The position numbers and the translations under genes are program-made. Positions 45,514 through 53,923 of a stretch of DNA of 64,000 bases are shown piece by piece. The notes below the pieces were generated by a model. That model did not search any database and had not been told where the DNA came from. It saw only the letters and a list, made by a program, of their open reading frames with translations. The DNA comes from Pseudohalioglobus lutimaris (GTDB taxonomy: Bacteria > Pseudomonadota > Gammaproteobacteria > Pseudomonadales > Halieaceae): the NCBI RefSeq assembly GCF_002866825.1, contig NZ_PKUS01000001.1, forward strand, positions 248,001-312,000. Direction: 5' to 3'. Each line of letters begins with the position of its first letter. Position 1 is the first letter of the stretch.

Positions 45514-46667
45514 TGACAGCGCCCCAGCTCCTCCAGCAGGCGGTCGACCTGCTGTTCACTGTGCCCGGCACTGAGAGTAATACGTAGACGCGAGGTCCCC
45601 GCCGGCACTGTCGGCGGACGGATAGCACCGATAAGCAGACCACGTTCGCGTAACTGGCGGCTCAGCTCAACCGCCCTGGCCGCTTCACCACATAGCAGTG
45701 GCTGGATAGCGCTGTTTGAATGCATCAGCGCCAGACCGAGCTCGGCAGCACCACGGCGGAAGCGTGCGATCAGCTGATGCAGGTGTTCCCGCCGCCATGA
45801 CTCCTCCCGCAGCAAATGCAGGGCCGTCAGCGCTGCCGCTGCAACTGCCGGGGGTATTGCTGTCGTGTAAATGTAGTTACGCGCCTGCTGGATCAGTCCT
45901 TCAATCAACAGTTCGTCGCCGGCGACGAACGCGCCGGCACTGCCCAGCGCCTTGCCGAGTGTTGCCATCAGTACCGGCACATCACCGCTGCCCAGGCCCG
46001 CCGCCTGTACGCTACCGGCACCGTTATCGCCCATTACACCAAAGCCGTGGGCATCATCCACCATCAGCCAGGCCTGTTCGCGACGGCAAAGTGCTGCTAG
46101 CCGGGCGAGAGGCGCTGAATCGCCGTCCATACTGAACACGCCGTCCACGACTACCAGCTTGAGACCCTGGGCAGCAGCAAGACGGCGCTGCAGGTCGGCA
46201 ACATCGTTGTGGGCAAAGCGCCGGAAGCGAGCACCGCTGTGCAGCCCCCCGTCCAGTAACGAGGCGTGATTTAGACGGTCCTGGAAGACATGGTCACCGG
46301 GCTGCAGTAACGTTGTCAGTGTGCCTGTATTGGCAGCAAACCCGGAGGAAAACAGCAGCGCCCGCCCACGGCCAGTCAGCTCCGCCAGGGCCTCTTCCAA
46401 CGCCCGGTGAGGATGGCTGTGGCCACATACCAGATGGGAGGCGCCACTGCCTACTCCGTAAGCGCTCGCAGCGCGCTGAAAACTTTCTATAACCTTGGGG
46501 TGCGCAGCCAGGCCCAGATAGTCGTTGCTGCAAAAATTGAGGTATTCCTTGCCGTCGACGCGCACGACCGGCCCCTGGGCAGACTCCAGCGTCAGGCGCT
46601 GACGATACAAGCCCTGCTGTCGACGCTCTGCAAGGACGGCGCCAAGTCGCTGTTCAAAACCGACCAC
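45504..46667 (-). CDS. bioF: 8-amino-7-oxononanoate synthase
   Basis: A 387-residue PLP enzyme joining pimeloyl-ACP and alanine. It has [35 protein letters not shown] and the PLP Lys in [14 protein letters not shown]. Start is GTG 46667, eight bases after the bioB stop. The length equals the E. coli enzyme. Second gene of the operon. Confidence 0.95.
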   Translation of the reverse strand: MVGFEQRLGAVLAERRQQGLYRQRLTLESAQGPVVRVDGKEYLNFCSNDYLGLAAHPKVIESFQRAASAYGVGSGASHLVCGHSHPHRALEEALAELTGRGRALLFSSGFAANTGTLTTLLQPGDHVFQDRLNHASLLDGGLHSGARFRRFAHNDVADLQRRLAAAQGLKLVVVDGVFSMDGDSAPLARLAALCRREQAWLMVDDAHGFGVMGDNGAGSVQAAGLGSGDVPVLMATLGKALGSAGAFVAGDELLIEGLIQQARNYIYTTAIPPAVAAAALTALHLLREESWRREHLHQLIARFRRGAAELGLALMHSNSAIQPLLCGEAARAVELSRQLRERGLLIGAIRPPTVPAGTSRLRITLSAGHSEQQVDRLLEELGRCQCS

Positions 46668-46675
46668 GTCACGGC

Positions 46676-47722
46676 TCAGGCGCTGGTCGCCGTTGCGTCG
46701 TAGAAGCGGGGACTGGGGTCCTGTGGCGCCTGCTCAAGCTCCAGTGACTCCGTGTTGATACCCAGGCGACCGAACAGGGCCATATCAGTATTTGCACGTG
46801 GGTTAGGCGTGGTCAGCAGCTTTTCACCATAGAAAATAGAGTTGGCTCCAGCAAAATAAGCCAGTGCATGCATTTGTTCGTTCATTTCTTCGCGGCCCGC
46901 GGAAAGGCGCACGTGAGACGCGGGCATCAAGATTCGCGCCACGGCGATGGTGCGAATGAACTCGAACGGATCCAGGTCCGCTTCATTCTCCAGCGGCGTA
47001 CCCTCTACCCTAACCAGCATATTGATGGGCACGCTCTCCGGATGCTGATGCAGGTTAGCCAGCTGCTGCAGCATACCTGCACGATCGGTTTGTTGCTCGC
47101 CCATACCGACAATGCCGCCGCTACAAATCTTCATGCCGGAATTGCGCACGTGATCCAGCGTATCCAGGCGGTCCTGGTAAGTACGAGTGGTGATGATGTC
47201 GCCATAGAACTCTGGCGAGGTATCCAGATTGTGGTTGTAGTAATCCAGCCCTGCCTCGGACAGCTCTTCCGCCTGCTCGTTGGTGAGCATGCCCAGGGTC
47301 ATGCAGGTCTCCATACCCAGCTCTCGCACACCCTTAACCATGGCGACCACGTGGGGCATGTCACGGGGTTTGGGGCAGCGCCAGGCGGCACCCATGCAAA
47401 AGCGGGTAGAGCCCGCGGCCCGGGCGGCCTTCGCCTGTTCCAGCACCTTCTCAACCTCCATCAGCTTCTCAGCTTCCAGGCCCGTGTCATAGCGGGTGCT
47501 CTGGGGGCAGTATGCGCAATCCTCAGGACAGGCGCCGGTTTTGATAGAAAGCAATGTGCTCACCTGCACCTGATTCGGGTCAAAATAGGCACGGTGCAAA
47601 CTGTGGGCCCTGAACAGCAAGTCATTGAATGGCAGGGCAAAAAGTGCCTCCACCTCCTCGCGAGTCCAGTCGTGGCGAATGTCTTCGGGGCTGGACGCAG
47701 AATCAGCGGTGGCTGTGTGCAT
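46676..47722 (-). CDS. bioB: Biotin synthase
   Basis: A 348-residue radical SAM enzyme inserting sulfur into dethiobiotin. The 4Fe-4S motif is CPEDCAYC in [28 protein letters not shown] and VEGTPLENE are also conserved. ATG 47722 gives MHTATADS; a TTG at 47743 is less likely. Neither has a strong ribosome site. First gene of bioB-F-HC-D, under the BirA-type operator at 47781-47811. bioA is not in the window. Confidence 0.95.
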   Translation of the reverse strand: MHTATADSASSPEDIRHDWTREEVEALFALPFNDLLFRAHSLHRAYFDPNQVQVSTLLSIKTGACPEDCAYCPQSTRYDTGLEAEKLMEVEKVLEQAKAARAAGSTRFCMGAAWRCPKPRDMPHVVAMVKGVRELGMETCMTLGMLTNEQAEELSEAGLDYYNHNLDTSPEFYGDIITTRTYQDRLDTLDHVRNSGMKICSGGIVGMGEQQTDRAGMLQQLANLHQHPESVPINMLVRVEGTPLENEADLDPFEFIRTIAVARILMPASHVRLSAGREEMNEQMHALAYFAGANSIFYGEKLLTTPNPRANTDMALFGRLGINTESLELEQAPQDPSPRFYDATATSA

Positions 47723-47758
47723 AGGGAACCCAATGAATAGCAATAAAAGGAAGCCGCA

Positions 47759-47811
47759 ATGATACCCACCGCCCCTGCGCTGTCAACCAATGACCCTGAT
47801 CGTGGTTAACA
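47759..47811 (-). promoter_or_regulatory. bioB promoter with BirA-type operator
   Basis: TGTCAACC (47781-47788) and GGTTAACA (47804-47811) form a dyad with 15-base spacer and one mismatch, matching the BirA operator pattern. On the minus strand TTGACA (47786-47781, perfect -35), a 16-base spacer and TATCAT (47764-47759) form a promoter whose -35 lies within the left half-site, so BirA-biotinyl-AMP would block it. The comF start at 47790 lies in the spacer. Confidence 0.75.
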
Positions 47812-48512
47812 GGATTTTACCCGCCCTGCTGGGTGGCCTTTTCCCAAATCACTGTTGCCTATGCCAATGGCGGTGCCCCGGTGCACAACCCCTGTGCGAT
47901 GGTTGCCGCAGCGAACTCCTTGCAAATTCAGTTCCATGCCAGCGCTGCGCCCTGCCCCTGGCAACGAGTTCCTCTGCCCTATGCGGGGCGTGCCTGCAAC
48001 ATCCCCCGGACTTCGATCGGGTGGTTGCACCCTGGCTTTACGGTGAATACCTGGCGTACCTGTTACGTTGCTGGAAGTTCGAGGGGGAGCAGCGCCTCAC
48101 ACCACTGCTCGCCGGGCTATGGCGGCAGCAGGTACCAACTCCTCCTGAGGTGGATGCGATTGTCCCCGTGCCGCTGCACTGGCTACGACAATGGCGGCGG
48201 GGTTACAACCAGGCAGAACTACTGGCCAGGGCACTACAACAGTATTGGCCGGGGCTTGTGGTTGACACTGGCCTGCTGCTGCGCAACCGGCCCACCCGAG
48301 CGCAATCGGGAATGAATGCGCTGCAACGGTCACGCAACCTGAGTGAAGCCTTTACTGCACGCAATCGTTGTGCCAACCTCCGCGTGGCCGTAGTGGACGA
48401 CGTACTGACCACCGGCGCCACCGCTGGCGAGGTCGCCAGAACGCTCAAAAATGCGGGCGCGTCACATGTAGAAATATGGTGCCTGGCCCGCACGCCCTCA
48501 CCGGGAGACTAA
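47790..48512 (+). CDS. comF: ComF-family phosphoribosyltransferase-like protein
   Basis: A 240-residue protein with an N-terminal zinc-finger-like Cys cluster (CCLCQWRC, CDGC, CQRC, CGAC) and a type I PRTase domain with VAVVDDVLTTGATAGEVA. ComF proteins take part in natural transformation; GntX-like members may act in other processes. ATG 47790 lies inside the BirA operator and lacks a ribosome site; GTG 47802 is an alternative. It diverges from bioB. Confidence 0.9.
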   Translation: MTLIVVNRILPALLGGLFPNHCCLCQWRCPGAQPLCDGCRSELLANSVPCQRCALPLATSSSALCGACLQHPPDFDRVVAPWLYGEYLAYLLRCWKFEGEQRLTPLLAGLWRQQVPTPPEVDAIVPVPLHWLRQWRRGYNQAELLARALQQYWPGLVVDTGLLLRNRPTRAQSGMNALQRSRNLSEAFTARNRCANLRVAVVDDVLTTGATAGEVARTLKNAGASHVEIWCLARTPSPGD

Positions 48513-48520
48513 GCAAAATC

Positions 48521-49201
48521 ATGCAGCGCGTCATCACCTTGCTGGTGATTCTATTCAGCCTCCCGGTAACAGCCAGTGAGCCGCTTCGCGTGGCTGTAGC
48601 GGCTAATTTTCGCGGCACCCTGGACACCCTGAATGCGCAATACACCCGGCAAACTGGCCAGCGGATCCTGGTGTCCAGCGCATCCAGCGGTGCGCTGGCC
48701 AACCAGGTCATTCATGGCGCCCCTTTCGACCTTTTTTTTAGCGCAGACAAGGCAACGCCGGAGAAGCTGGTCCAGCAGGGCTACGGCATGCAATCGCAGT
48801 GCTATGCCCGGGGCAGCATGGTCCTGGCGGGAGGAGACCTCAGCGCCCTCTCCAACCCGGAACTTACGCTGGCAATCGCCAACCCGGCCACCGCGCCCTA
48901 CGGCAGGGCAGCTATGGAAGTTCTGGCCCGCCCGGGTTATGACAGTGAACGTCCGCTGGTACGCGGCAACAACGTTTTGCAGGCCTTTCAGTTCTGGCGC
49001 GCTGGCGCTGTGGACCTGGCCCTGGTGGCGAAGGCCCTGGCTCCCAATGCCACGCCCGTTCCAGCGCAGTGGTATCAACCACTTGACCAACATCTGGCTA
49101 TACTGCGTGACTCTCCGGAGGCACGCGCCTACCTGCAGTGGCTGGGAAGTGATACCGTGCGCCAGATGATCAACAACGCCGGCTATTTACCTTGCCCCTG
49201 A
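48521..49201 (+). CDS. modA: Molybdate ABC transporter substrate-binding protein
   Basis: A 226-residue periplasmic protein with a signal peptide (MQRVITLLVILFSLPVTAS), then LRVAVAANFRGTLD, SSASSGALANQVIHGAPFDLFFSAD and GYLPCP. The Ser residues in SSGAL are the molybdate ligands in the family. ATG 48521 gives the signal peptide; the long upstream extension overlaps comF. First of modABC, 8 bases after comF. Confidence 0.93.
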   Translation: MQRVITLLVILFSLPVTASEPLRVAVAANFRGTLDTLNAQYTRQTGQRILVSSASSGALANQVIHGAPFDLFFSADKATPEKLVQQGYGMQSQCYARGSMVLAGGDLSALSNPELTLAIANPATAPYGRAAMEVLARPGYDSERPLVRGNNVLQAFQFWRAGAVDLALVAKALAPNATPVPAQWYQPLDQHLAILRDSPEARAYLQWLGSDTVRQMINNAGYLPCP

Positions 49202-49878
49202 GCCCCTCTGAAATGGACGTGATCGGCCTGACTGCGGCCCTGGCTGGGACCACCACCTTTATTCTACTGCTTGTCGGCACACCCCTGGCGTGGTGGCTGG
49301 CAACCCGAAACAGCAACGCTTCAGCCCTGGTTGAGTCATTGGTGGCCCTGCCGCTAGTGCTGCCGCCCACCGTGCTGGGCTTTTACCTGCTGCTGGCGCT
49401 GGCCCCCGACTCGCCGCTAGGCCAGTTGTGGCAGCAGCTTACCGGCACCCGCCTGGCCTTCAGCTTCAGCGCACTGGTCATCGGCTCCGTCGTCTACTCA
49501 CTGCCGTTTGTAGTGCAACCTTTACAGTCCGCATTCCAGAATCTACCCGCCGGCATGTTACAGGCAGCAGCGACTCTGGGTGCCAACCCCCTGGACCAGT
49601 TTCGCAACGTGGTATTCCCTATGACCCGACGCAGTTTTGTCACGGCGGCGAGCCTGGGTTTTGCCCATACGGTGGGCGAATTCGGCGTTGTCCTTATGAT
49701 TGGCGGGAATATACCGGGAGAGACACAGGTGCTTTCTATCGCACTCTTCGACAAGGTGGAAACGCTGCAGTTTGATGAAGCACATCGTCTCGCAATCGGC
49801 CTGGTGGCTTTCTCCCTGGCCCTGCTTTTCCTCATATACCGTAAAAATGGCCCTGCCGCCTGGCGGGTCAGGACATGA
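49192..49878 (+). CDS. modB: Molybdate ABC transporter permease
   Basis: A 228-residue inner-membrane permease with five helices and the EAA-type loop (LQAAATLGANPLDQFRNVVFP). Start is TTG 49192, overlapping modA by 10 bases; this gives the normal N-terminus, while the ATG at 49213 would shorten it by 7 residues. Confidence 0.92.
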   Translation: MPLSPSEMDVIGLTAALAGTTTFILLLVGTPLAWWLATRNSNASALVESLVALPLVLPPTVLGFYLLLALAPDSPLGQLWQQLTGTRLAFSFSALVIGSVVYSLPFVVQPLQSAFQNLPAGMLQAAATLGANPLDQFRNVVFPMTRRSFVTAASLGFAHTVGEFGVVLMIGGNIPGETQVLSIALFDKVETLQFDEAHRLAIGLVAFSLALLFLIYRKNGPAAWRVRT

Positions 49879-50963
49879 GCCTGGAACTCGACGTGCGTTG
49901 CGCAGGCCAGCACGGTTTCTACCTGGACGTGGCCTGCCGAATTCCGGGTCAGGGTGTCACTGCGCTATACGGGGCCAGCGGCAGTGGCAAGAGCACCCTG
50001 CTGGACTGCATTGCCGGGCTGCGCGAACCGGACCAGAACAGCCGCATTCACTTCCGCGGCGAAGACTGGTTCTCTGGCGGTAAGGGCTTACCCGCGTGGC
50101 AAAGGCGCATCGGTTACGTGTTTCAGGACGCGCGCCTGTTTTCCCATCTAACGGTAGCGGGCAACCTGGACTTCGCCAGGCGACGTGCAAAGGGCAGCCA
50201 ACCGTTGGGGCAATCGCGCCTGGTAGAGATACTCGGCCTGGGTGACCTGCTGCAACAAAAACCAGAAACGCTTTCCGCCGGCCAGAAGCAGCGCGTCGCT
50301 ATCGGCCGCGCCTTATGCAGCGGGCCACAGTTGCTGCTGCTGGACGAACCCCTGGCCAACCTCGACCATAGAGCCAGCGCCGAGTGCCTGTCGCTGTTGC
50401 AAGAGCTGGCACAGCAACTGGATCTCCCCATGCTTTACGTGAGCCACGATATCGAGGAAGTGAGCCAGCTCGCCGACCATCTGCTGTTGCTGGAGAACGG
50501 AAAACTTCAGAACCAGGGTTCGCTACTGGCTCTCTCCTCCCGCCTGGATACTAACCTGGCCCACGAGGAGCAGGCCGCTGCAATACTGCTCGGCACTATC
50601 AGCGCGCAGGACGACGCTTTCGCACTTACTGAGGTGTCTGTGGAGGGCCAGACGCTGCAGGTAAACCGGCTTCCGCTGGTGATCGGCGCAAAGCGTCGAT
50701 TGCGCATACCCGCAAGGGACGTATCAATTTGCCTTGAGCAACCCAGGCAGACCAGCATCCTCAATATTCTTCCCGTGACGATTGTTGAGATCGAGGCATG
50801 CCATGGCGCCCGTCTGCTGCTGCGCCTTGCCCTTGGCGAACAATTCCTCCTCGCCCGTATCACCAGAAAATCTGCAGAGCGCCTCAGCCTGGCTGTGGGC
50901 GATAACGTCTTCGCACAGATCAAGAGCGTGGCACTGCTTTCAGAGGCGGGAGACACCCAATGA
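49875..50963 (+). CDS. modC: Molybdate ABC transporter ATPase
   Basis: A 362-residue ABC ATPase: Walker A GASGSGKST, signature LSAGQKQRVAIGRAL, Walker B LLLLDEPLANLD, switch His in YVSHD, and a C-terminal TOBE molybdate-binding domain from about 290. It overlaps modB by 4 bases and srkA by 4 (ATGA). It supplies molybdenum for enzymes such as the nitrate reductase expected near the left edge. Confidence 0.94.
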   Translation: MSLELDVRCAGQHGFYLDVACRIPGQGVTALYGASGSGKSTLLDCIAGLREPDQNSRIHFRGEDWFSGGKGLPAWQRRIGYVFQDARLFSHLTVAGNLDFARRRAKGSQPLGQSRLVEILGLGDLLQQKPETLSAGQKQRVAIGRALCSGPQLLLLDEPLANLDHRASAECLSLLQELAQQLDLPMLYVSHDIEEVSQLADHLLLLENGKLQNQGSLLALSSRLDTNLAHEEQAAAILLGTISAQDDAFALTEVSVEGQTLQVNRLPLVIGAKRRLRIPARDVSICLEQPRQTSILNILPVTIVEIEACHGARLLLRLALGEQFLLARITRKSAERLSLAVGDNVFAQIKSVALLSEAGDTQ

Positions 50964-51937
50964 ACCAACACCCCTACGACCAGCTGACCCCCGACACTGT
51001 CATCGACGCGGTGGAGTCTACCGGTCGCCTGTCCGACGCCCGCCTGCTGGCCCTGAACAGCTATGAAAATCGTGTATACCAGGTAGGTATTGAAGACGAC
51101 AAACCGCTGATCGCTAAATTTTATCGCCCCGAGCGATGGAGCCGTGAGCAGATTCTGGAAGAACACAGCTTCAGTCTGGAATTGCAGGAAGCGGAAATAT
51201 CCGTGGTGGCGCCGCTGGTAGACGATAATGACACCAGCCTGCACTCGTATCAGGACTTCCAGTTTGCGCTGTTCATCCGCCGCGGTGGCTACCCACCAGA
51301 GTTGGACAATATGGACAATTTACTGGTTTTAGGCCGCACCCTTGGACGCATACATGGTGCCGGTAAAGCTAAAAAGTTTGCCCATCGCCAGCGCATCTGT
51401 ATACAGCGGATGCTGGCGGAGAACAGGGAGTTCCTGCTGCGTGACTTCATCCCTCGCGAGCTGCGCCCGGCCTATGAGTCGCTCACGCTTGATTTACTAC
51501 ACGCGGTTGAGCAACAGTACCGGCCCGCGCCTGAAGACGAGATTCGCCTTCACGGTGACTGTCATGTGGGCAATATCCTCTGGCGAGACGACGTCGCCCA
51601 TTTCGTCGACCTGGACGACTGTGTAATGGCGCCCGCCATTCAGGACCTGTGGATGTTCCTCAACGGTGAACGCCACGAGCGCGAGTTGCAATTGAGCGAG
51701 TTGATTGAGGGCTACTCGGAGTTCTGTGACTTCGATGCGGCGCAGTTGCGCTGGATTGAACCGCTGCGCACGCTGAGGTTGGTCAATTATGCGGCCTGGG
51801 TGGCCCGCCGCTGGGAGGACCCGGCGTTTCCGAAGGCGTTTACCTGGTTCAATACGGAGCGTTACTGGGCAGAGCATATCCTCGAGCTGCGCGAGCAGTT
51901 AGCGGCGTTGCAGGAAGAGCCGTTGCGGCTGCTCTGA
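50960..51937 (+). CDS. srkA: Stress response kinase SrkA (YihE)
   Basis: A 325-residue APH-fold Ser/Thr kinase. The phosphotransferase core shows YRPERWSREQILEEHSF, HGDCHVGNILW and the Mg-binding VDLDDCVMAP. ATGA overlap with modC puts it in the mod operon, an unusual place for a stress kinase. E. coli YihE antagonises MazEF-linked death; the role here is inferred from the family. Confidence 0.92.
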   Translation: MNQHPYDQLTPDTVIDAVESTGRLSDARLLALNSYENRVYQVGIEDDKPLIAKFYRPERWSREQILEEHSFSLELQEAEISVVAPLVDDNDTSLHSYQDFQFALFIRRGGYPPELDNMDNLLVLGRTLGRIHGAGKAKKFAHRQRICIQRMLAENREFLLRDFIPRELRPAYESLTLDLLHAVEQQYRPAPEDEIRLHGDCHVGNILWRDDVAHFVDLDDCVMAPAIQDLWMFLNGERHERELQLSELIEGYSEFCDFDAAQLRWIEPLRTLRLVNYAAWVARRWEDPAFPKAFTWFNTERYWAEHILELREQLAALQEEPLRLL

Positions 51938-52005
51938 ATCTTCAATTCACCGAATTCTACCAGTTTGGTGTTTTCATATGACTGGCCACCGAGCCCTGCG
52001 CATGA

Positions 52006-52093
52006 CAGCCCCCTTTGTGGACCGCAAAGGCGCGCCATCCATGGCTGCTTGACTCCGGGCATCCATGCCCTCCGACATCCCCAAAGGGGGCTG
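52006..52093. repeat. Inverted-repeat element A
   Basis: CAGCCCCCTTTGTGG (52006-52020) and CCCCAAAGGGGGCTG (52079-52093) are 15-bp arms with one mismatch around a 58-base centre. The centre includes a 26-base core (52023-52048) shared with element B in opposite orientation, and GGGCAT-CC-ATGCCC. Confidence 0.7.
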
Positions 52094-52186
52094 CCATCCA
52101 CATGCCTCTAAGCTGAAAAAGGAGCATCGCATTCCTCACAGATATTGAAACATTGGCCTGGGGCAAGAACGGAAACAGAGTTGCGT

Positions 52187-52291
52187 GAACGGGAATAGCG
52201 TCTTCCGGGGACGTCCGAGCACAGGGACGTGCGAGGCCGAGCTGCCATGGATGGCGCCTTTTGCGTTCCCCGGAAGACGCTATTGCCGTTC
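52187..52291. repeat. Inverted-repeat element B
   Basis: Positions 52187-52210 and 52268-52291 are 24-bp inverted arms with one mismatch, starting GAACGG and ending CTTCCGGGG in the left arm. The 57-base centre carries, on the minus strand, a copy of the element A core (52265-52240, about CGCAAAAGGCGC-CATCCATGGC). The two elements look like one family. Confidence 0.7.
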
Positions 52292-52296
52292 GCGCG

Positions 52297-52376
52297 ACTC
52301 GGCAACTCGGCAACTCGGCAACTCGGCAACTCGGCGACTCGGCGACTCGGCGACTCGGCGACTCGGCGACTCGGCG
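52297..52376 (+). repeat. Ten 8-bp tandem repeats
   Basis: Four perfect copies of ACTCGGCA are followed by six perfect copies of ACTCGGCG, then ACTA. The array follows element B by 5 bases and ends 23 bases before the stop of the FAD oxidase gene. A frame through it reads LGNSATRQ-like repeats but has no support as a gene. Confidence 0.95.
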
Positions 52377-52399
52377 ACTATAGACCGACCCAACCAGAA

Positions 52400-53800
52400 C
52401 TAAAGATCAAAAATTTTCCCGGGATTCATTATCCCCTGCGGATCAAACGCCAGTTTGATCTGCTTCATGATGTCGATCTCCAGCGGCGAGCGCGAATACT
52501 GCAGGTAGTCCTTCTTCAACAACCCGACCCCATGCTCGGCGGATACCGAACCACCGTAACGCTGCACTATTTCAAACACCCACTTCGACACCTCTCCACA
52601 TTGTTCGCGGAACGTGTCCACACCCAACGCCTCAGGTTTGAGAATGTTGAGGTGAACATTGCCGTCGCCGATATGACCGAACCAGATGATTTCGAAATCC
52701 GGGTACTTGCTGTTAACTACCGCTTCCACCTCGGCGAGAAAGTCGGGGACCCTGGAGATGATCGTGGAGATGTCGTTCTTGTAGGGCGTCCAGGGCGTTA
52801 TCGTCTCGGAAATATCTTCGCGCAAACGCCACAGGTTTTCTGCCTGGGCAACACTCTGGCTCACCGTACCGTCTTCAACCCAGCCCTGCTCCAAACAATG
52901 CTCAAACAGCGCCATGGCTTTCTCCAGCGCGCGCTCATCGCCCTGCTCAAATTCCAGCAGCGCATAGTACTCAGTGACGGTTGCAAACGGGCGCTGCAGG
53001 TCCTGATGGGCGACCACCTTGCGCAGTGCCAGCTCGGAGAAGAACTCGAAAGCTGATAACTGCATCTCGCCCTGGAAAGCCGTCAGTACGTGCATAACAG
53101 CGCGCATATCGGGAACACCCAGGACCATAACGGCCAGGTCCCCGGGTGCTCGATCCAGTTGCATGGTGGCCTCTACCACGATGCCCAATGTGCCCTCCGC
53201 ACCGATCACCAGGTGGCGGAGATCATAGCCTGCATTGTTTTTAATCAGGCCGCGGTTCAGGTCGAGCAGCTCGCCCGTGCCGGTGACCAGTTTCAATCCG
53301 GCGACCCAGTCCCGTGTCATACCGTGGCGAATCACCTTGATGCCGCCGGCGTTAGTGGAAATGTTACCGCCTATCTGGCTGGAACCCGAGGAAGCGAAGT
53401 CAACTGGATAATACAGACCCCGGTCTTCAGCAAACTGCTGTAATTGCTCGGTGACCACACCGGGGCCACAGCGCACAGTACGATCTATCGGATTGAAGCC
53501 CTCAATACGGTTCATGCGATCCAGGGCGACAACCAGCTCGCCGTTGATGGCCACGCTACCCGCGCTCAAACCGGTGCGCCCGCCGGAAGGCACCAGGGCG
53601 AGCTGGTGTTCTGCTGCTATTCGCACGATCGCCTGCACTTCCTCTATGCTGCCCGGCAGTAGCGCAGCCGCGGGTGAGGGCTGGTGAAAACGTGTCCAGT
53701 CCTGTCCGTAGTGCTGTAGATTTTCGGCGTCGGTCAACACCCTGGACTCGCCCACAATGGCCTGCAGAGCGGTGAGAATTTCGATGTCGAACTGGGCCAC
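52400..53800 (-). CDS. D-2-hydroxyglutarate dehydrogenase-like FAD oxidoreductase
   Basis: A 466-residue PCMH-type flavoprotein of the GlcD/D-LDH/D2HGDH group. The FAD domain has VPSGGRTGLSAGSVAI and SSQIGGNISTNAGG, the C-terminal part has FGHIGDGNVHLNI and SAEHGVGLLKKDYL. GTG 53800 follows GGAGGAAG by 7-9 bases; the frame is open to 53860 but that ATG lies in the 24-bp palindrome. It is divergent from serA. In pseudomonads D2HGDH recycles the 2-hydroxyglutarate made by SerA, so this substrate is favoured, with D-lactate or glycolate as alternatives. Confidence 0.85.
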   Translation of the reverse strand: MAQFDIEILTALQAIVGESRVLTDAENLQHYGQDWTRFHQPSPAAALLPGSIEEVQAIVRIAAEHQLALVPSGGRTGLSAGSVAINGELVVALDRMNRIEGFNPIDRTVRCGPGVVTEQLQQFAEDRGLYYPVDFASSGSSQIGGNISTNAGGIKVIRHGMTRDWVAGLKLVTGTGELLDLNRGLIKNNAGYDLRHLVIGAEGTLGIVVEATMQLDRAPGDLAVMVLGVPDMRAVMHVLTAFQGEMQLSAFEFFSELALRKVVAHQDLQRPFATVTEYYALLEFEQGDERALEKAMALFEHCLEQGWVEDGTVSQSVAQAENLWRLREDISETITPWTPYKNDISTIISRVPDFLAEVEAVVNSKYPDFEIIWFGHIGDGNVHLNILKPEALGVDTFREQCGEVSKWVFEIVQRYGGSVSAEHGVGLLKKDYLQYSRSPLEIDIMKQIKLAFDPQGIMNPGKIFDL

Positions 53801-53843
53801 GGGGTGCTTCCTCCGGTATTTTTCACGGGCGGCAGATTCAGGG

Positions 53844-53873
53844 GGCGCGTATGGTACCATACGCGCCTTTTTT
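53844..53873 (+). promoter_or_regulatory. 24-bp perfect palindrome with T6 between D2HGDH and serA
   Basis: 53844-53867 is perfectly self-complementary (half GGCGCGTATGGT), with six T following on the plus strand. In RNA it would fold into a terminator-like hairpin 51 bases before serA. No plus-strand gene precedes it closely, so attenuation of serA or a double-stranded operator shared by the divergent pair are the options. Confidence 0.6.
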
Positions 53874-53923
53874 CCGGCCCCGGTTACCTCGCAGGGCTTT
53901 TAACCACACAGGATTCAACGGTC

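Noticed and set aside
46868-47740. 290-codon open frame opposite bioB
   Set aside because: bioB has its CxxxCxxC cluster and full length; the other strand is a shadow.
52297-52376. CRISPR array
   Set aside because: The repeats are 8 bp, directly tandem, with no spacers and no cas genes.
52229-53056. 275-codon plus-strand open frame through the tandem repeats
   Set aside because: It is antisense to the D2HGDH gene and its first part is the 8-bp array and inverted repeat; no ribosome site and no protein-like composition.
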